A DNA stretch of 64,000 nucleotides from Paracoccus sp. IB05 (GTDB lineage: Bacteria > Pseudomonadota > Alphaproteobacteria > Rhodobacterales > Rhodobacteraceae), in NCBI RefSeq assembly GCF_016405985.1, contig NZ_JAEFCF010000003.1, positions 1 through 64,000 of the forward strand, read 5' to 3'. Shown here piece by piece: positions 24,663 through 33,329 of this stretch (position 1 is its first letter; each line of letters begins with the position of its first letter). Below the pieces are notes generated by a model. The model did no database searches and was not told where the DNA came from. It was given only the letters and a program-made list of their open reading frames with translations. Made by a program: the position numbers and the translations under genes.

Positions 24663-25841
24663 ATGACCTGTGTCCTTGTCACATCCGTCTGCAGCCATCA
24701 TGGGCGCCATCTCGTGCGGGCGCTGCGGGAACGGGGCCATGAGGTCATCGGTCTTGATGGCCGACTGCATGGCCATTCCGACAGCAGCCCCGGCGCCGCC
24801 ACTCTGACAATTCCTGCGGATCTCGACCTGATCATGTCCTGGCCCGCCGACCAGGACAGTCTTGCTTTGGCGCTCACGCGGGCCGATGCCATTATCCATC
24901 TGATCCCCCCGGTGCATCCAATGGACCTAGATCTGTTGAAGCGGCCGCCCGCATCCCCCTCGGCCGCCCTGACAGAGATGATCGCGCTTTTGCGGGCTGC
25001 AGCTACAGCGGGCATCAGGCGATTTGTCCTGCAATCAAGCCTGATGGTCTATGGTGAGGGCCACTATATCGACGAAGATGGTCAGCCCCAGCCTGCCCGC
25101 CGCATGGTTGAAGACCTGCAAGCGGGGATCTGGCAGGCCAAAGGATTGCGGGGCCAGCCCATCGCCGCGATGCCGACCCCGGAAGATGCGCCGACCTCTC
25201 CCCTGAACGAGGCGGCAAAGCTCTGCCTGCTCCGCGAGCGGATGGTCAGGATCTGGGCACGTGCCACCGGGGCGGATGTCGCCGTTTTGCGCATGGGGCG
25301 TCTTTACGGCACCCCGATGGCTGGCGACATAACGGTCGGCGGTGAGATCGGCCTTATGGCGGCGGCTGTTCTTCGCGGAGAGCCGCCCGTGCTTTTGGAA
25401 GATGGCGGGCAGACGGATGACTGGCTGCATGTCGGGGACGCCGCTCACGCGATGTGCCTGGCCCTTACCGCTTGTAACCGAGACCTCCCTTCGCTCAACA
25501 TTACATCGGGTATCGGACACACTGCGACCGAGGTGGCCGAGCTGATCGCCCGGGAAGCTTTCGGACAGGCCGGACAGGTCAGGCCGCTTGAGATGGCTTG
25601 CATAGGGACCGGCCGCCATCTCATCGGAGCGCCGGGGGCCGCCGAAAACCTGATCGGTTTTCTGCCGCAGCATTCATTTGTCGCCGGCCTCAGCGATCTG
25701 ATCCACTGGACAAGGCAGGCTGTAATCCCTGAACAGGCCCTCGATCTGATGCAACACTTACAGGATGCCGCCGATCTGATCGGGCCAGGAAAACGCAGTC
25801 CGACGGGTGCTTTCAGCGAAATGCGCGGCCACCTTCATTGA
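24663..25841 (+). CDS. NAD-dependent epimerase/dehydratase-like protein with degenerate motifs
   Basis: The 392-residue product follows the extended SDR fold: a first strand CVLVTSV, a conserved SSLMVYGEG, a C-terminal substrate-side part with RMGRLYG, and GGQTDDWLHVGDAAHAM. The usual GxxGxxG is reduced to SVCSHHG, and the YxxxK motif appears as NEAAK, so the catalytic tyrosine is missing. It may bind nucleotide or sugar without classical dehydrogenase chemistry. GAGAGG precedes the ATG. It lies directly after a strong terminator, so it should have its own promoter, which I could not identify. Confidence 0.78.
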   Translation: MTCVLVTSVCSHHGRHLVRALRERGHEVIGLDGRLHGHSDSSPGAATLTIPADLDLIMSWPADQDSLALALTRADAIIHLIPPVHPMDLDLLKRPPASPSAALTEMIALLRAAATAGIRRFVLQSSLMVYGEGHYIDEDGQPQPARRMVEDLQAGIWQAKGLRGQPIAAMPTPEDAPTSPLNEAAKLCLLRERMVRIWARATGADVAVLRMGRLYGTPMAGDITVGGEIGLMAAAVLRGEPPVLLEDGGQTDDWLHVGDAAHAMCLALTACNRDLPSLNITSGIGHTATEVAELIAREAFGQAGQVRPLEMACIGTGRHLIGAPGAAENLIGFLPQHSFVAGLSDLIHWTRQAVIPEQALDLMQHLQDAADLIGPGKRSPTGAFSEMRGHLH

Positions 25842-26043
25842 GGGTATGACGTTCAGCTTACACGCGGCCGGTCCGGATGCCCCGCTTCGGACCTTGAGAT
25901 ATCCCTTTCCCCCCGTCTGATCCGGGAGCCGCTCATCCCCCCCGGCGGCCCGAAAAAATATTCTTGATCGGGGTTTTGAAAAATACAAACATCCCGGCTC
26001 ATGCACATCTGTCTAACGTGACTAAAAGAGCGGGCTTATCATC

Positions 26044-27141
26044 GTGGAAACCGGACATGATCGGGTGATTGGTGATCAGGTGCGTCGGTTCGACTGGGGA
26101 CGGACCCCGCTCGGCCCGCGTGACGCATGGCCAGTTGCGCTGAAGATCACTGCCGATCTGATCCTGCGCTCCGATTTCCCCAAATGCCTGTGCTGGGGGC
26201 CGGAGATGATCACCATCTACAATGACGCCTTCGTGCCGATCCTCGGTCAGAAAGCCCCCTGCCTTGGCCAGCCCTTCAGCGTGATCTGGGCCGAGGCCTG
26301 GCATGAAATCGGACCGATCGCGGATCGCGCCCTCTCCGGGCAATCAACCTTCATCCGGCATTATGAGCTGCAGATCGAGCGCGGCAACGGGCCGGAGACC
26401 GGCTGGTTCACTTTCTGCTACAGCCCGGTCGCGGATGAGACCGGCAGGATCTGCGGCTTTATGAACACCGTGATCGAGACCACGGGCGAGGTTCTGACCG
26501 CCCGCCGCAGCCGCATTCTGAACGGCGAATTGCGGCACAGGATCAAGAATGCCTATGCGAAGGCGGTGGCGATCCTGCGCCTGACCTTCCGACATGCCGC
26601 ATCGCCCGAGGCTGCGCTGGATGCCGCGATCCGCCGCCTGAGCCAGCTGGATCAGGCGCAGCGCGCGCTGTTGGAGGATATTGACGGGACGCTGGATATT
26701 CGCGCGCTGATCGCGGGCGCGCTTGCCGGCACCCTGCCGGAAAACCGGCTCGTCACGCGCGGCCCGCCGGTGATGATCGAGGCGGACCAGGTCTTCGCAC
26801 TGAGCCTCGCGCTTGGCGAGCTGGCCACCAATGCGCAGAAATACGGGGCCTGGTCGGATGGCAATGGCCGGGTCACCATCGAATGGACCCAGCGACGCGG
26901 CCAGTTCGCGCTGTTCTGGCGCGAGGAAGGCGGCCCGCCGGTGCAGGAACCAGCGGTAAGCGGCTTCGGGCGCGAGCTGATCGAGGCCGCGCTGCGCCAC
27001 GAATTTCACGGAGATGCCGTCCTGGCCTTTGAGCCACAGGGCGTTGTGTTCTCGCTGCGCTCCCCTTCCGCCACCGAACCGCGCGAGGATCAGATCAACG
27101 GCTTGCCGCCGGTCACCGCCACTGTCGCCCCCGAGATATAG
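26044..27141 (+). CDS. PAS-HWE family sensor histidine kinase
   Basis: The 365-residue soluble kinase has a PAS-like sensor at about residues 15-150 (GWFTFCYSPVADETGRICGFMNTVIE). The HWE dimerisation helix with the phospho-acceptor histidine follows (ELRHRIKNAYAKAV, about residue 163), then an ATP-binding part with ALGELATNAQKYG and GFGRELIEAAL. HWE kinases often feed the general stress phospho-relay. The start is GTG, with only a weak ribosome site; no GGAAC promoter precedes it. Its 3' end overlaps the convergent SDR gene by 52 bases. Location near the receivers, NepR and EcfG suggests it belongs to that relay. Confidence 0.87.
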   Translation: METGHDRVIGDQVRRFDWGRTPLGPRDAWPVALKITADLILRSDFPKCLCWGPEMITIYNDAFVPILGQKAPCLGQPFSVIWAEAWHEIGPIADRALSGQSTFIRHYELQIERGNGPETGWFTFCYSPVADETGRICGFMNTVIETTGEVLTARRSRILNGELRHRIKNAYAKAVAILRLTFRHAASPEAALDAAIRRLSQLDQAQRALLEDIDGTLDIRALIAGALAGTLPENRLVTRGPPVMIEADQVFALSLALGELATNAQKYGAWSDGNGRVTIEWTQRRGQFALFWREEGGPPVQEPAVSGFGRELIEAALRHEFHGDAVLAFEPQGVVFSLRSPSATEPREDQINGLPPVTATVAPEI

Positions 27142-28040
27142 CTCGACATCGGTTCAGCCAGCATCACATAGGCCGAGGCCAGCTCGACCGGCTGCGCCGG
27201 GCGTTTCATCGGGTAATTCTCGCCGAACTTCGCTACCTTATCGGCGGACATGCTGGCCGGGATAAGCGGGGTCCAGACCGGGCCGGGCGCCACACAATTC
27301 ACCCTGATGCCTTTCTCCGCCAGCATCTGCGCCAACCCGCCGGTGAAATTCTGGATCGCCCCCTTTGTGGTGGCATAGGCCAGCAGCGCCGGGTTCGGCA
27401 TGTCCGCATTGATTGAGGCGGTGTTGATGATCGCGCTGCCCGGTCGCATATGCGGCACCGCAGCCTTGCACAGCCAGAAGACCGCATGGATATTCACGGC
27501 AAAGGTATGCGCCCATTCCTCGTCGGAAATGGCATCCAGATCGTCAAACGTGTCCTGATGCGCGGCATTGTTCACGAGGATGTCAATCCGGCCAAATTCT
27601 GCGACTGCCTTGCCGATAAGGGCGCGGCACTGCGCCGGATCCGCGATGTCTGCCGCCAGAGGCAGGCACCGCCTGCCGGCTTGTTCGATCAACCGCGCGG
27701 TATCCGCCGCGTCTGCGGTCTCATTCAGATAGGCAAGCACAATATCAGCGCCCTCGCGCGCGTAGGCAATTGCCACCGCACGCCCGATTCCGCTGTCAGC
27801 CCCGGTGATCACCGCGATCATCCCGTCGAGCCGCCCCGCGCCGCGCCAGCTTTCCTCGCCATGATCCGGGCGGGGCTGCATCATCTGAAAACTTCCGGGC
27901 AAACCTTGGGTCTGCCCGCGGAAGGGCGGCTTGGGATAGTCGCGGTAAAACGGCGAGTCTCCGGTCTTTTCCTGCCCCTTATGGCCCGGGGCGGTGGCGA
28001 TGATCACAGGAGGGGTGTTTTCATCTTCGAAAGCTGACAT
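27090..28040 (-). CDS. SDR oxidoreductase, YghA/GSP39-like
   Basis: The 316-residue protein has an N-terminal extension of about 70 residues rich in P and G (HKGQEKTGDSPFY..PKPPFRGQ). A classical SDR domain follows with TGADSGIGRA, NNAAH and YATTK. This extension is typical of the YghA/general stress protein 39 group, NAD(P)-linked dehydrogenases induced by stress. I use the second ATG, with GGAGATG upstream, because the first lies in the -10 region of the promoter. The EcfG-type promoter at 28071 lies 30 bases before it. Confidence 0.88.
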   Translation of the reverse strand: MSAFEDENTPPVIIATAPGHKGQEKTGDSPFYRDYPKPPFRGQTQGLPGSFQMMQPRPDHGEESWRGAGRLDGMIAVITGADSGIGRAVAIAYAREGADIVLAYLNETADAADTARLIEQAGRRCLPLAADIADPAQCRALIGKAVAEFGRIDILVNNAAHQDTFDDLDAISDEEWAHTFAVNIHAVFWLCKAAVPHMRPGSAIINTASINADMPNPALLAYATTKGAIQNFTGGLAQMLAEKGIRVNCVAPGPVWTPLIPASMSADKVAKFGENYPMKRPAQPVELASAYVMLAEPMSSYISGATVAVTGGKPLI

Positions 28041-28070
28041 AGCCGCATCTCCGCTTTTGTATCCCCTGTG

Positions 28071-28095
28071 AACCGGCATCTGCCGCGCATGTTCC
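28071..28095 (-). promoter_or_regulatory. EcfG-type promoter (GGAAC-N16-GGTT)
   Basis: On the minus strand GGAAC and GGTT are 16 bases apart. Its -35 element is only 13 bases from that of the divergent promoter at 28109. Confidence 0.78.
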
Positions 28096-28108
28096 CTGTC
28101 CCTATGCG

Positions 28109-28133
28109 GGAACTTTGCTTAGCTGCCCCTGTT
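28109..28133 (+). promoter_or_regulatory. EcfG-type promoter (GGAAC-N16-TGTT)
   Basis: GGAAC and TGTT are 16 bases apart. It drives the single-domain receiver gene and probably makes that regulator part of the stress regulon itself. Confidence 0.75.
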
Positions 28134-28201
28134 CATACTCCATGTTCCGCGGAATGATGCAGCATCAGCACAGGGTCGTGCCCCCGGAAAGGAGGTAAAG
28201 C

Positions 28202-28555
28202 ATGACAGAACGAAAACTGGCCGCCTTCCTGCCGGACCTTGGCGGAAAACGGGTGATGATCGTCGAGGATGAATATCTTCTGGCGGCCGATCTGGCGCGT
28301 TTCCTCGATCAGGCCGGGGCGCTGGTCATTGGTCCTTTCCCAACCGTTCACGAGGCGCTGGATCACCTTTCCCTCGACCCGACGCCCGATTTCGCGATGC
28401 TGGATGTGAACTTGCGCGGCGATATGGTTTTTGCGGTCGCTGATTTTCTGATTGCCGCCGGAATACCGTTCCTGTTCATTACCGGATATGACACCGGCGT
28501 ATTGCCGCCAGCATATGCCGCTATGCCCAGGCTGGAAAAGCCGATTGACCTCTGA
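28202..28555 (+). CDS. single-domain response regulator (receiver only)
   Basis: The 117-residue product is a complete receiver domain and nothing else. The acidic pocket is VEDE (22-24), the phospho-acceptor is Asp68 (AMLDVNLRG), the switch threonine is Thr94 in FITGYD, and the lysine is Lys113 in EKP. The FxxTGY and KP motifs resemble the FAT-GUY receivers that work in alphaproteobacterial general stress relays, such as SdrG. A near-perfect AAAGGAGG site precedes it. With no output domain it probably passes or drains phosphate between the nearby HWE kinases and other regulators. Confidence 0.9.
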   Translation: MTERKLAAFLPDLGGKRVMIVEDEYLLAADLARFLDQAGALVIGPFPTVHEALDHLSLDPTPDFAMLDVNLRGDMVFAVADFLIAAGIPFLFITGYDTGVLPPAYAAMPRLEKPIDL

Positions 28556-28770
28556 ACGGCTGAATTGGCCCAATCCCCGGCAAAGACCAGGCGGTTATCC
28601 GCAGATTCGCAGATCGGAAAAATCAACCCGTTGAAATAATGTCATTTTGCACAATGATCACCCAGGTTGCGTCATTCTGATCTTCGTTCATAGTGAAAGA
28701 GTGCAAAACCCGAACCGCGCCGGGTCAGCTGCCTCAATGATGACCGACCTCGACGCGAGACGGAAACAAG

Positions 28771-29340
28771 ATGCAGACCCTGACTGGCCAGAACATTATG
28801 ATCGTCGAAGACGATTATTTCGTCGCGAATGAACTCGCCGATCATTTTCGTGCCGCAAAGGCCCGGGTCCTGGGCCCTTTTCCTACAGTCAACGACGCCG
28901 CTGATTTCGTGGGTGATGCAGATCTGGCGGTTCTTGACCTGAACCTGCGCGACCAGAAAGTCTATCCGCTTGCTGATCGCCTGATGGAAGCCGCCATCCC
29001 TTTCGTGTTCTATTCGGGCCAGAGCATCGCCGGTATTCCAGGGCGCTTCGCTCATATAACCCATCTGCCAAAACCCTGCCTGGCTGGCGAAGCCGTGGCC
29101 CTTCTGGAACGCGCAGCCCGGAGCCATACGCGTGACCTCGTGTCCCTGCTGCCAAGGCTGCGGCTTTCAGCGCGGCTGATCCTGACCGATCCGATTGCCG
29201 CCGACCGGCTGGTCGAGGCCACTTTTGAGCTGGCCTTGCAGGAACAATCGGCGCTGACCGCTGTTCCTCCGCTGGAACAATGGCTGCAACAGCTGATGGA
29301 GCGCGCGCTGGCTGAACGGGGACGCGATCTGTTGAACTGA
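28771..29340 (+). CDS. response regulator with receiver and C-terminal ECF sigma2-like domain
   Basis: The 189-residue product has a receiver at residues 8-115 with VEDD (12-15), Asp56 as phospho-acceptor, Ser82 and Lys101. Residues 121-185 align without gaps to region 2 of the EcfG protein encoded at 33330-33905; shared marks are LPRLR..AR, a D..LV..T block and L..WL...M. By eye about 18 of 63 positions are identical. PhyR has the opposite order, a sigma-like domain with regions 2 and 4 before the receiver. This protein could therefore be a NepR-binding anti-anti-sigma factor of unusual build. The ribosome site is weak, and no GGAAC promoter is seen. Confidence 0.8.
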   Translation: MQTLTGQNIMIVEDDYFVANELADHFRAAKARVLGPFPTVNDAADFVGDADLAVLDLNLRDQKVYPLADRLMEAAIPFVFYSGQSIAGIPGRFAHITHLPKPCLAGEAVALLERAARSHTRDLVSLLPRLRLSARLILTDPIAADRLVEATFELALQEQSALTAVPPLEQWLQQLMERALAERGRDLLN

Positions 29341-29410
29341 ACCCGCTGTCGCTGAACCGCGCATCGGGCTAAGGTCACAGGCGCCTTCGTGATCCGCGCC
29401 AGGACCTTGC

Positions 29411-32400
29411 ATGATCAAGTCACTCGAGAATGGCCCGGCACAGGGGTCCGAGAACCTTCCCGATGAGATCGCCGCCATCATCGGTATCGGCGTGGCGACG
29501 GAGTCGCTTGCCTCGCTGACCGGCATCTTCGCTGCCATCGAGCCGGGGCTCGGCGGCGCCTATCTGGTCGTTGTCGGCGGGATGGATCCGCCCTCACTGG
29601 CGAGCGTGGTGGATCAGTTGGCCGCCGCCTCGGCCCTGACGGTACTCGCTGTGGATGACGGCACGCCACTGCATCCCGAACACGTCTATATCGCCGATTC
29701 CAACCATCTGCTGACCCTGGAGTCCGGTCTGCTCTCCCTGCGCGAGCGGCAATCCGACAAGACTGCCGGGGCTGTCGATACCATGTTGGAATCCGTCGCG
29801 CGCCATGCGGGACGGTGCTCGGTCGCGGTGATCCTGAACGGGCTGCATGATGAGGGCGCGGTCGGGCTGCGCGCCACCAAGGAATGCGGCGGGCTTTCCA
29901 TCGGGGAATGGGATCCCGGCGATGCCGATGGGTCCGAGACCGCCGGGCCTTCGGGTGTTCTCGACCTCCGTGGCACCCCGAGCCGGATCGCCGCCGAGAT
30001 AGACCTTTATATCGGCAATATAGCGGTTCTGCCGGAGGCCAGCATCCGCCTGACCGCCGAGGCGGTTGAGGCGCAGATCGCGGATATCGTCGCAGCCCTG
30101 CGTCGGGTCACCGGCAATGATTTTCACGGCTACAAGCGCGGCACCTTTATCCGCCGCGTGCAACGCCGTCTGCAGGTGCTGCAACTGCCCGACATTGCCG
30201 CCTATGTCGCACTTTTGCGCGAGAACCGCGAAGAGGTGCAGCGCCTGTTCCAGGATCTGCTGATCGGTGTGACGCAGTTCTTCCGCGACGCACAGGAATT
30301 CGACCTTCTGGAACGCGAGATCCCCGCGCTGTTTCGCGATAAACGGCCCGAGGATACCATCCGCATCTGGGTTTTGGGCTGTGCGACCGGCGAAGAGGCC
30401 TATTCCATCGCCATGCTGCTGAAGGAACATGCGGCCACGCTGGAATTCCCGCCGCGCATCCAGATCTTCGCCACCGACCTCGATGCCCGCGCGCTCGGCC
30501 TCGCCCGGGCGGCCCGCTATGCGCCGACGATTGCCGATCACATCCGCCCCGACCGGCTGGAGCGTTGGTTCACGCGTGAGGGCGACACTTACAGCGTGGT
30601 GAAAGAGCTGCGCGAGATCTGCATTTTCTCGCCGCATAACCTGGTCAAGGACGCGCCCTTTTCGCGCATTGACCTGCTGTCCTGCCGTAACCTGCTGATC
30701 TATCTGAATATCGAGGTTCAGGACCGCGCCATTCCGCTGTTCCACTTTGCCCTGCGCAGTGGCGGGCTTCTGATGCTGGGCTCATCGGAAAATGTCACGC
30801 GTCACCAGACGCTGTTCACCCCCATTGACCGCAAGAGCCGCCTCTTCCGCCGGCTGGAAACCGCGACCAGGGTGATCCCTGACTTCCCGCCCTCGGTCCG
30901 GAAACAGGCCAGCCGCGGCGCGGCGCCGGCGTCAGATCCGCTGCCGCTGTCGCGCCTGTCGGATACTGTCAGCCGCCAGGCCGATGCCGTCGCCGAGCGC
31001 TTTGCCCCCGGCTATGTCGTCGTCGATACCCAGTTCGAGGTGCTGCATTTCTCGGGCCGGATCGGCCGGTTTCTGGAACCCCTTACCGGAACCGCCTCGC
31101 TCAATCTGATCAACCTTGTTCACCGTGACCTGCGGGTCGAGCTGCGCTCGGCGCTGTATCGCGCGGTCACCGAAGGCGTCCGGGTCGACCTGCCCCGCCA
31201 GCTGCTGCGCCAGGACGATCAGGCGGTCTGCGTGAATATCGTGATTGAGCCGCTCAGCCGCGACCATATCACCTCGCTTGTGGTGGTGTTCCAGCATGTC
31301 GGCATCGCAAAAGAAGATACCGAGCCCGCCGTTCCGGCCGAATCCGATGATCACGTGCAAAGGCTGGAAAACGAGTTGCGGGTCACCCGCGAGCGCCTTC
31401 AGGCCACGATTGAGGAGCTGGAATCCACCAATGAAGAGCTGCGGTCCTCGAATGAGGAATACCAGTCGGTCAATGAAGAACTGCAATCCACCAATGAGGA
31501 GCTGGAAACCTCAAAGGAAGAACTGCAATCGGTGAATGAAGAGCTGCAGACCGTCAATCTCGAACTTGGCCACCAGATCCACGAACTGGCGCGCAGCAAT
31601 TCCGATATCAAGAACCTGCTGGAAGCCAGCCAGATTGCCACGATCTTTCTGGACAATGACCTGCGGTTGCGCAGCTTCACCGCCTCGGCCACCGAAGTTT
31701 TCCACCTGCTCGACACCGATATCGGGCGGCCGCTGGATCATGTGGTGACCCGGATCAGCTATCCGGAAATCCAGGACGATGTGAAAGCGGTGCTGCAAAG
31801 CCTGATGCCGGTCGAACGGCTGGTGGCGGATCCGGCGCGGGACCGGCATTACGCGGTGCGCGTTCTGCCCTATCGCAGCATCGACAATTTCATCGGCGGC
31901 ACGGTGCTGACCTTTACCGACCTGACTGCCACCCGCAACGCCGAGCGCGCTTTGCGCGACAGCGAAGAGCGGCTCCACCGCCTGCTCGACGGTCTGCCGC
32001 AGCTGATCTGGCGGGCAGGCCAGCCTGGCATCTGGACCTGGGCCAGCCCGCAATGGACGGCCTATACCGGCCAATCCTCCGAAGAAGCGCTTGGCTCCGG
32101 CTGGCTCGACGCGGTTCACCCGGATGACCGCGACAACGCCCGGGCGGCCTGGGCCGCAGCCGAGGCGGAAGGTTTCGAGGTCGAATTCCGGCTGAAATCA
32201 GATGCAGACGGTCTCTGGCGCTGGTTCAAGACCCGCGCCACGCCGGTGCGCGACAGCGCGGGGCGAATCATCGAATGGCTGGGCACCTCGACCGATATCG
32301 ACGAATTGCACAGCCTTCAGGAACGCCAGCGGGTGCTGGTCGCCGAGCTGCAACACCGCACCCGCAACCTCTTATCAGTGGTGCGCCAGGTCGCGCAGCG

Positions 32401-32911
32401 CACCTTGCAATCGGCAAAGGATCTCGCGGATTTCGGGCCGCGCTTCCGCGACCGGCTTGAGATGCTGGCGCGGGTGCAGGGGCTTTTGTCCAGCCTTGAT
32501 GAGAATGACAGGCTCAGCTTTGACGAGCTGGTGAAAAGCGCGCTTTCGGCAGTGGGGACCGACCCCGGCAATCGCGTCCGACTCGATGGCCCCTCCGATG
32601 TGCCACTGCGCCCGCTTGCGGTGCAGATGCTTGCCATGGCCCTGCATGAGCTTGCCACCAATGCGGTCAAACATGGTGCGCTTGGGCAGGCCGGGGGTAA
32701 GCTGCTGATCGCCTGGCGGATTGAGGCGGCGGAGCGCCCCCTTCTCCAGATCGAATGGCGCGAAACGGGAGTAACGCTGCCGGATACCGCGCCACGCCTT
32801 GGTCAGGGGCGCGAACTGATCGAAAAGGCCCTTCCCTATCAGCTGGATGCGGTAACGACATTCAGCCTCGACGCGGACGGGGCGCGCTGCACCATCGCTT
32901 TGCCGCTCTGA
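29411..32911 (+). CDS. CheB-like/CheR/PAS/HWE hybrid sensor kinase
   Basis: The 1166-residue soluble protein has several parts in order. Residues 15-195 are a CheB-like domain whose catalytic residues are lost. Residues 200-470 are an intact CheR methyltransferase domain with the SAM-binding motif GCATGEEAYSIAM and CRNLLIY. A coiled coil of repeated S/TNEEL units spans about 647-735. Two PAS domains follow, and then an HWE kinase with LQHRTRN (about residue 981) and LHELATNAVKHG. CheB/CheR/HWE hybrids occur near general stress genes in Alphaproteobacteria. It begins 70 bases after the receiver-sigma2 gene and probably phosphorylates it or the single-domain receiver. Confidence 0.9.
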   Translation: MIKSLENGPAQGSENLPDEIAAIIGIGVATESLASLTGIFAAIEPGLGGAYLVVVGGMDPPSLASVVDQLAAASALTVLAVDDGTPLHPEHVYIADSNHLLTLESGLLSLRERQSDKTAGAVDTMLESVARHAGRCSVAVILNGLHDEGAVGLRATKECGGLSIGEWDPGDADGSETAGPSGVLDLRGTPSRIAAEIDLYIGNIAVLPEASIRLTAEAVEAQIADIVAALRRVTGNDFHGYKRGTFIRRVQRRLQVLQLPDIAAYVALLRENREEVQRLFQDLLIGVTQFFRDAQEFDLLEREIPALFRDKRPEDTIRIWVLGCATGEEAYSIAMLLKEHAATLEFPPRIQIFATDLDARALGLARAARYAPTIADHIRPDRLERWFTREGDTYSVVKELREICIFSPHNLVKDAPFSRIDLLSCRNLLIYLNIEVQDRAIPLFHFALRSGGLLMLGSSENVTRHQTLFTPIDRKSRLFRRLETATRVIPDFPPSVRKQASRGAAPASDPLPLSRLSDTVSRQADAVAERFAPGYVVVDTQFEVLHFSGRIGRFLEPLTGTASLNLINLVHRDLRVELRSALYRAVTEGVRVDLPRQLLRQDDQAVCVNIVIEPLSRDHITSLVVVFQHVGIAKEDTEPAVPAESDDHVQRLENELRVTRERLQATIEELESTNEELRSSNEEYQSVNEELQSTNEELETSKEELQSVNEELQTVNLELGHQIHELARSNSDIKNLLEASQIATIFLDNDLRLRSFTASATEVFHLLDTDIGRPLDHVVTRISYPEIQDDVKAVLQSLMPVERLVADPARDRHYAVRVLPYRSIDNFIGGTVLTFTDLTATRNAERALRDSEERLHRLLDGLPQLIWRAGQPGIWTWASPQWTAYTGQSSEEALGSGWLDAVHPDDRDNARAAWAAAEAEGFEVEFRLKSDADGLWRWFKTRATPVRDSAGRIIEWLGTSTDIDELHSLQERQRVLVAELQHRTRNLLSVVRQVAQRTLQSAKDLADFGPRFRDRLEMLARVQGLLSSLDENDRLSFDELVKSALSAVGTDPGNRVRLDGPSDVPLRPLAVQMLAMALHELATNAVKHGALGQAGGKLLIAWRIEAAERPLLQIEWRETGVTLPDTAPRLGQGRELIEKALPYQLDAVTTFSLDADGARCTIALPL

Positions 32912-32937
32912 TTCTGCATCCCATTGCGCCGCACCAG

Positions 32938-32962
32938 GGAACATCGGCCCGGCTTGCCGATT
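32938..32962 (+). promoter_or_regulatory. possible EcfG-type promoter (GGAAC-N16-GATT)
   Basis: GGAAC is followed after 16 bases by GATT, one mismatch from the nGTT of the other sites. It is placed 32 bases before the acidic small protein gene. Confidence 0.45.
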
Positions 32963-32994
32963 GAAGGGATATGCAAAGCTCGGAGGGACGTCTG

Positions 32995-33261
32995 ATGAGG
33001 AAAGCGACAGGAAAGCCGACAGCTGGCGATGCTGGAGCTGATACTGTGCCCGCCGAGAACCCCGTCCCCGAAGTGCCGGTTTTCGACCGCGCCACCGACG
33101 ATCTGCCCTGGCCGCAGGATGAAACGCTGCCCGCAGATGACGAGGGCAACATCCTGCCGGGCAATGATCCATTGGACGAAGACCCGAATGACAATGGTGA
33201 TGAGGAGCAGTTCGACCCCGAAGATCGGCACCAGCGCCGGAACCCTGAAGCGGGGATCTGA
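32995..33261 (+). CDS. small acidic protein of unknown function
   Basis: The 88-residue product has a basic first 15 residues and then a very acidic, Asp/Glu/Pro/Asn-rich body (DLPWPQDETLPADDEG, NDPLDEDPNDN), probably disordered. I use the second ATG because GGAGGGACG precedes it. It lies between the hybrid kinase gene and the convergent sigma factor gene, with a weak EcfG-like element upstream. No domain is recognised. Confidence 0.65.
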   Translation: MRKATGKPTAGDAGADTVPAENPVPEVPVFDRATDDLPWPQDETLPADDEGNILPGNDPLDEDPNDNGDEEQFDPEDRHQRRNPEAGI

Positions 33262-33329
33262 GGACACCGTATCGCGCGGCTGCGCCCGACGCGGCTGAGG
33301 TCAGCACTGCGCCGGGCCTTACCCTATGA

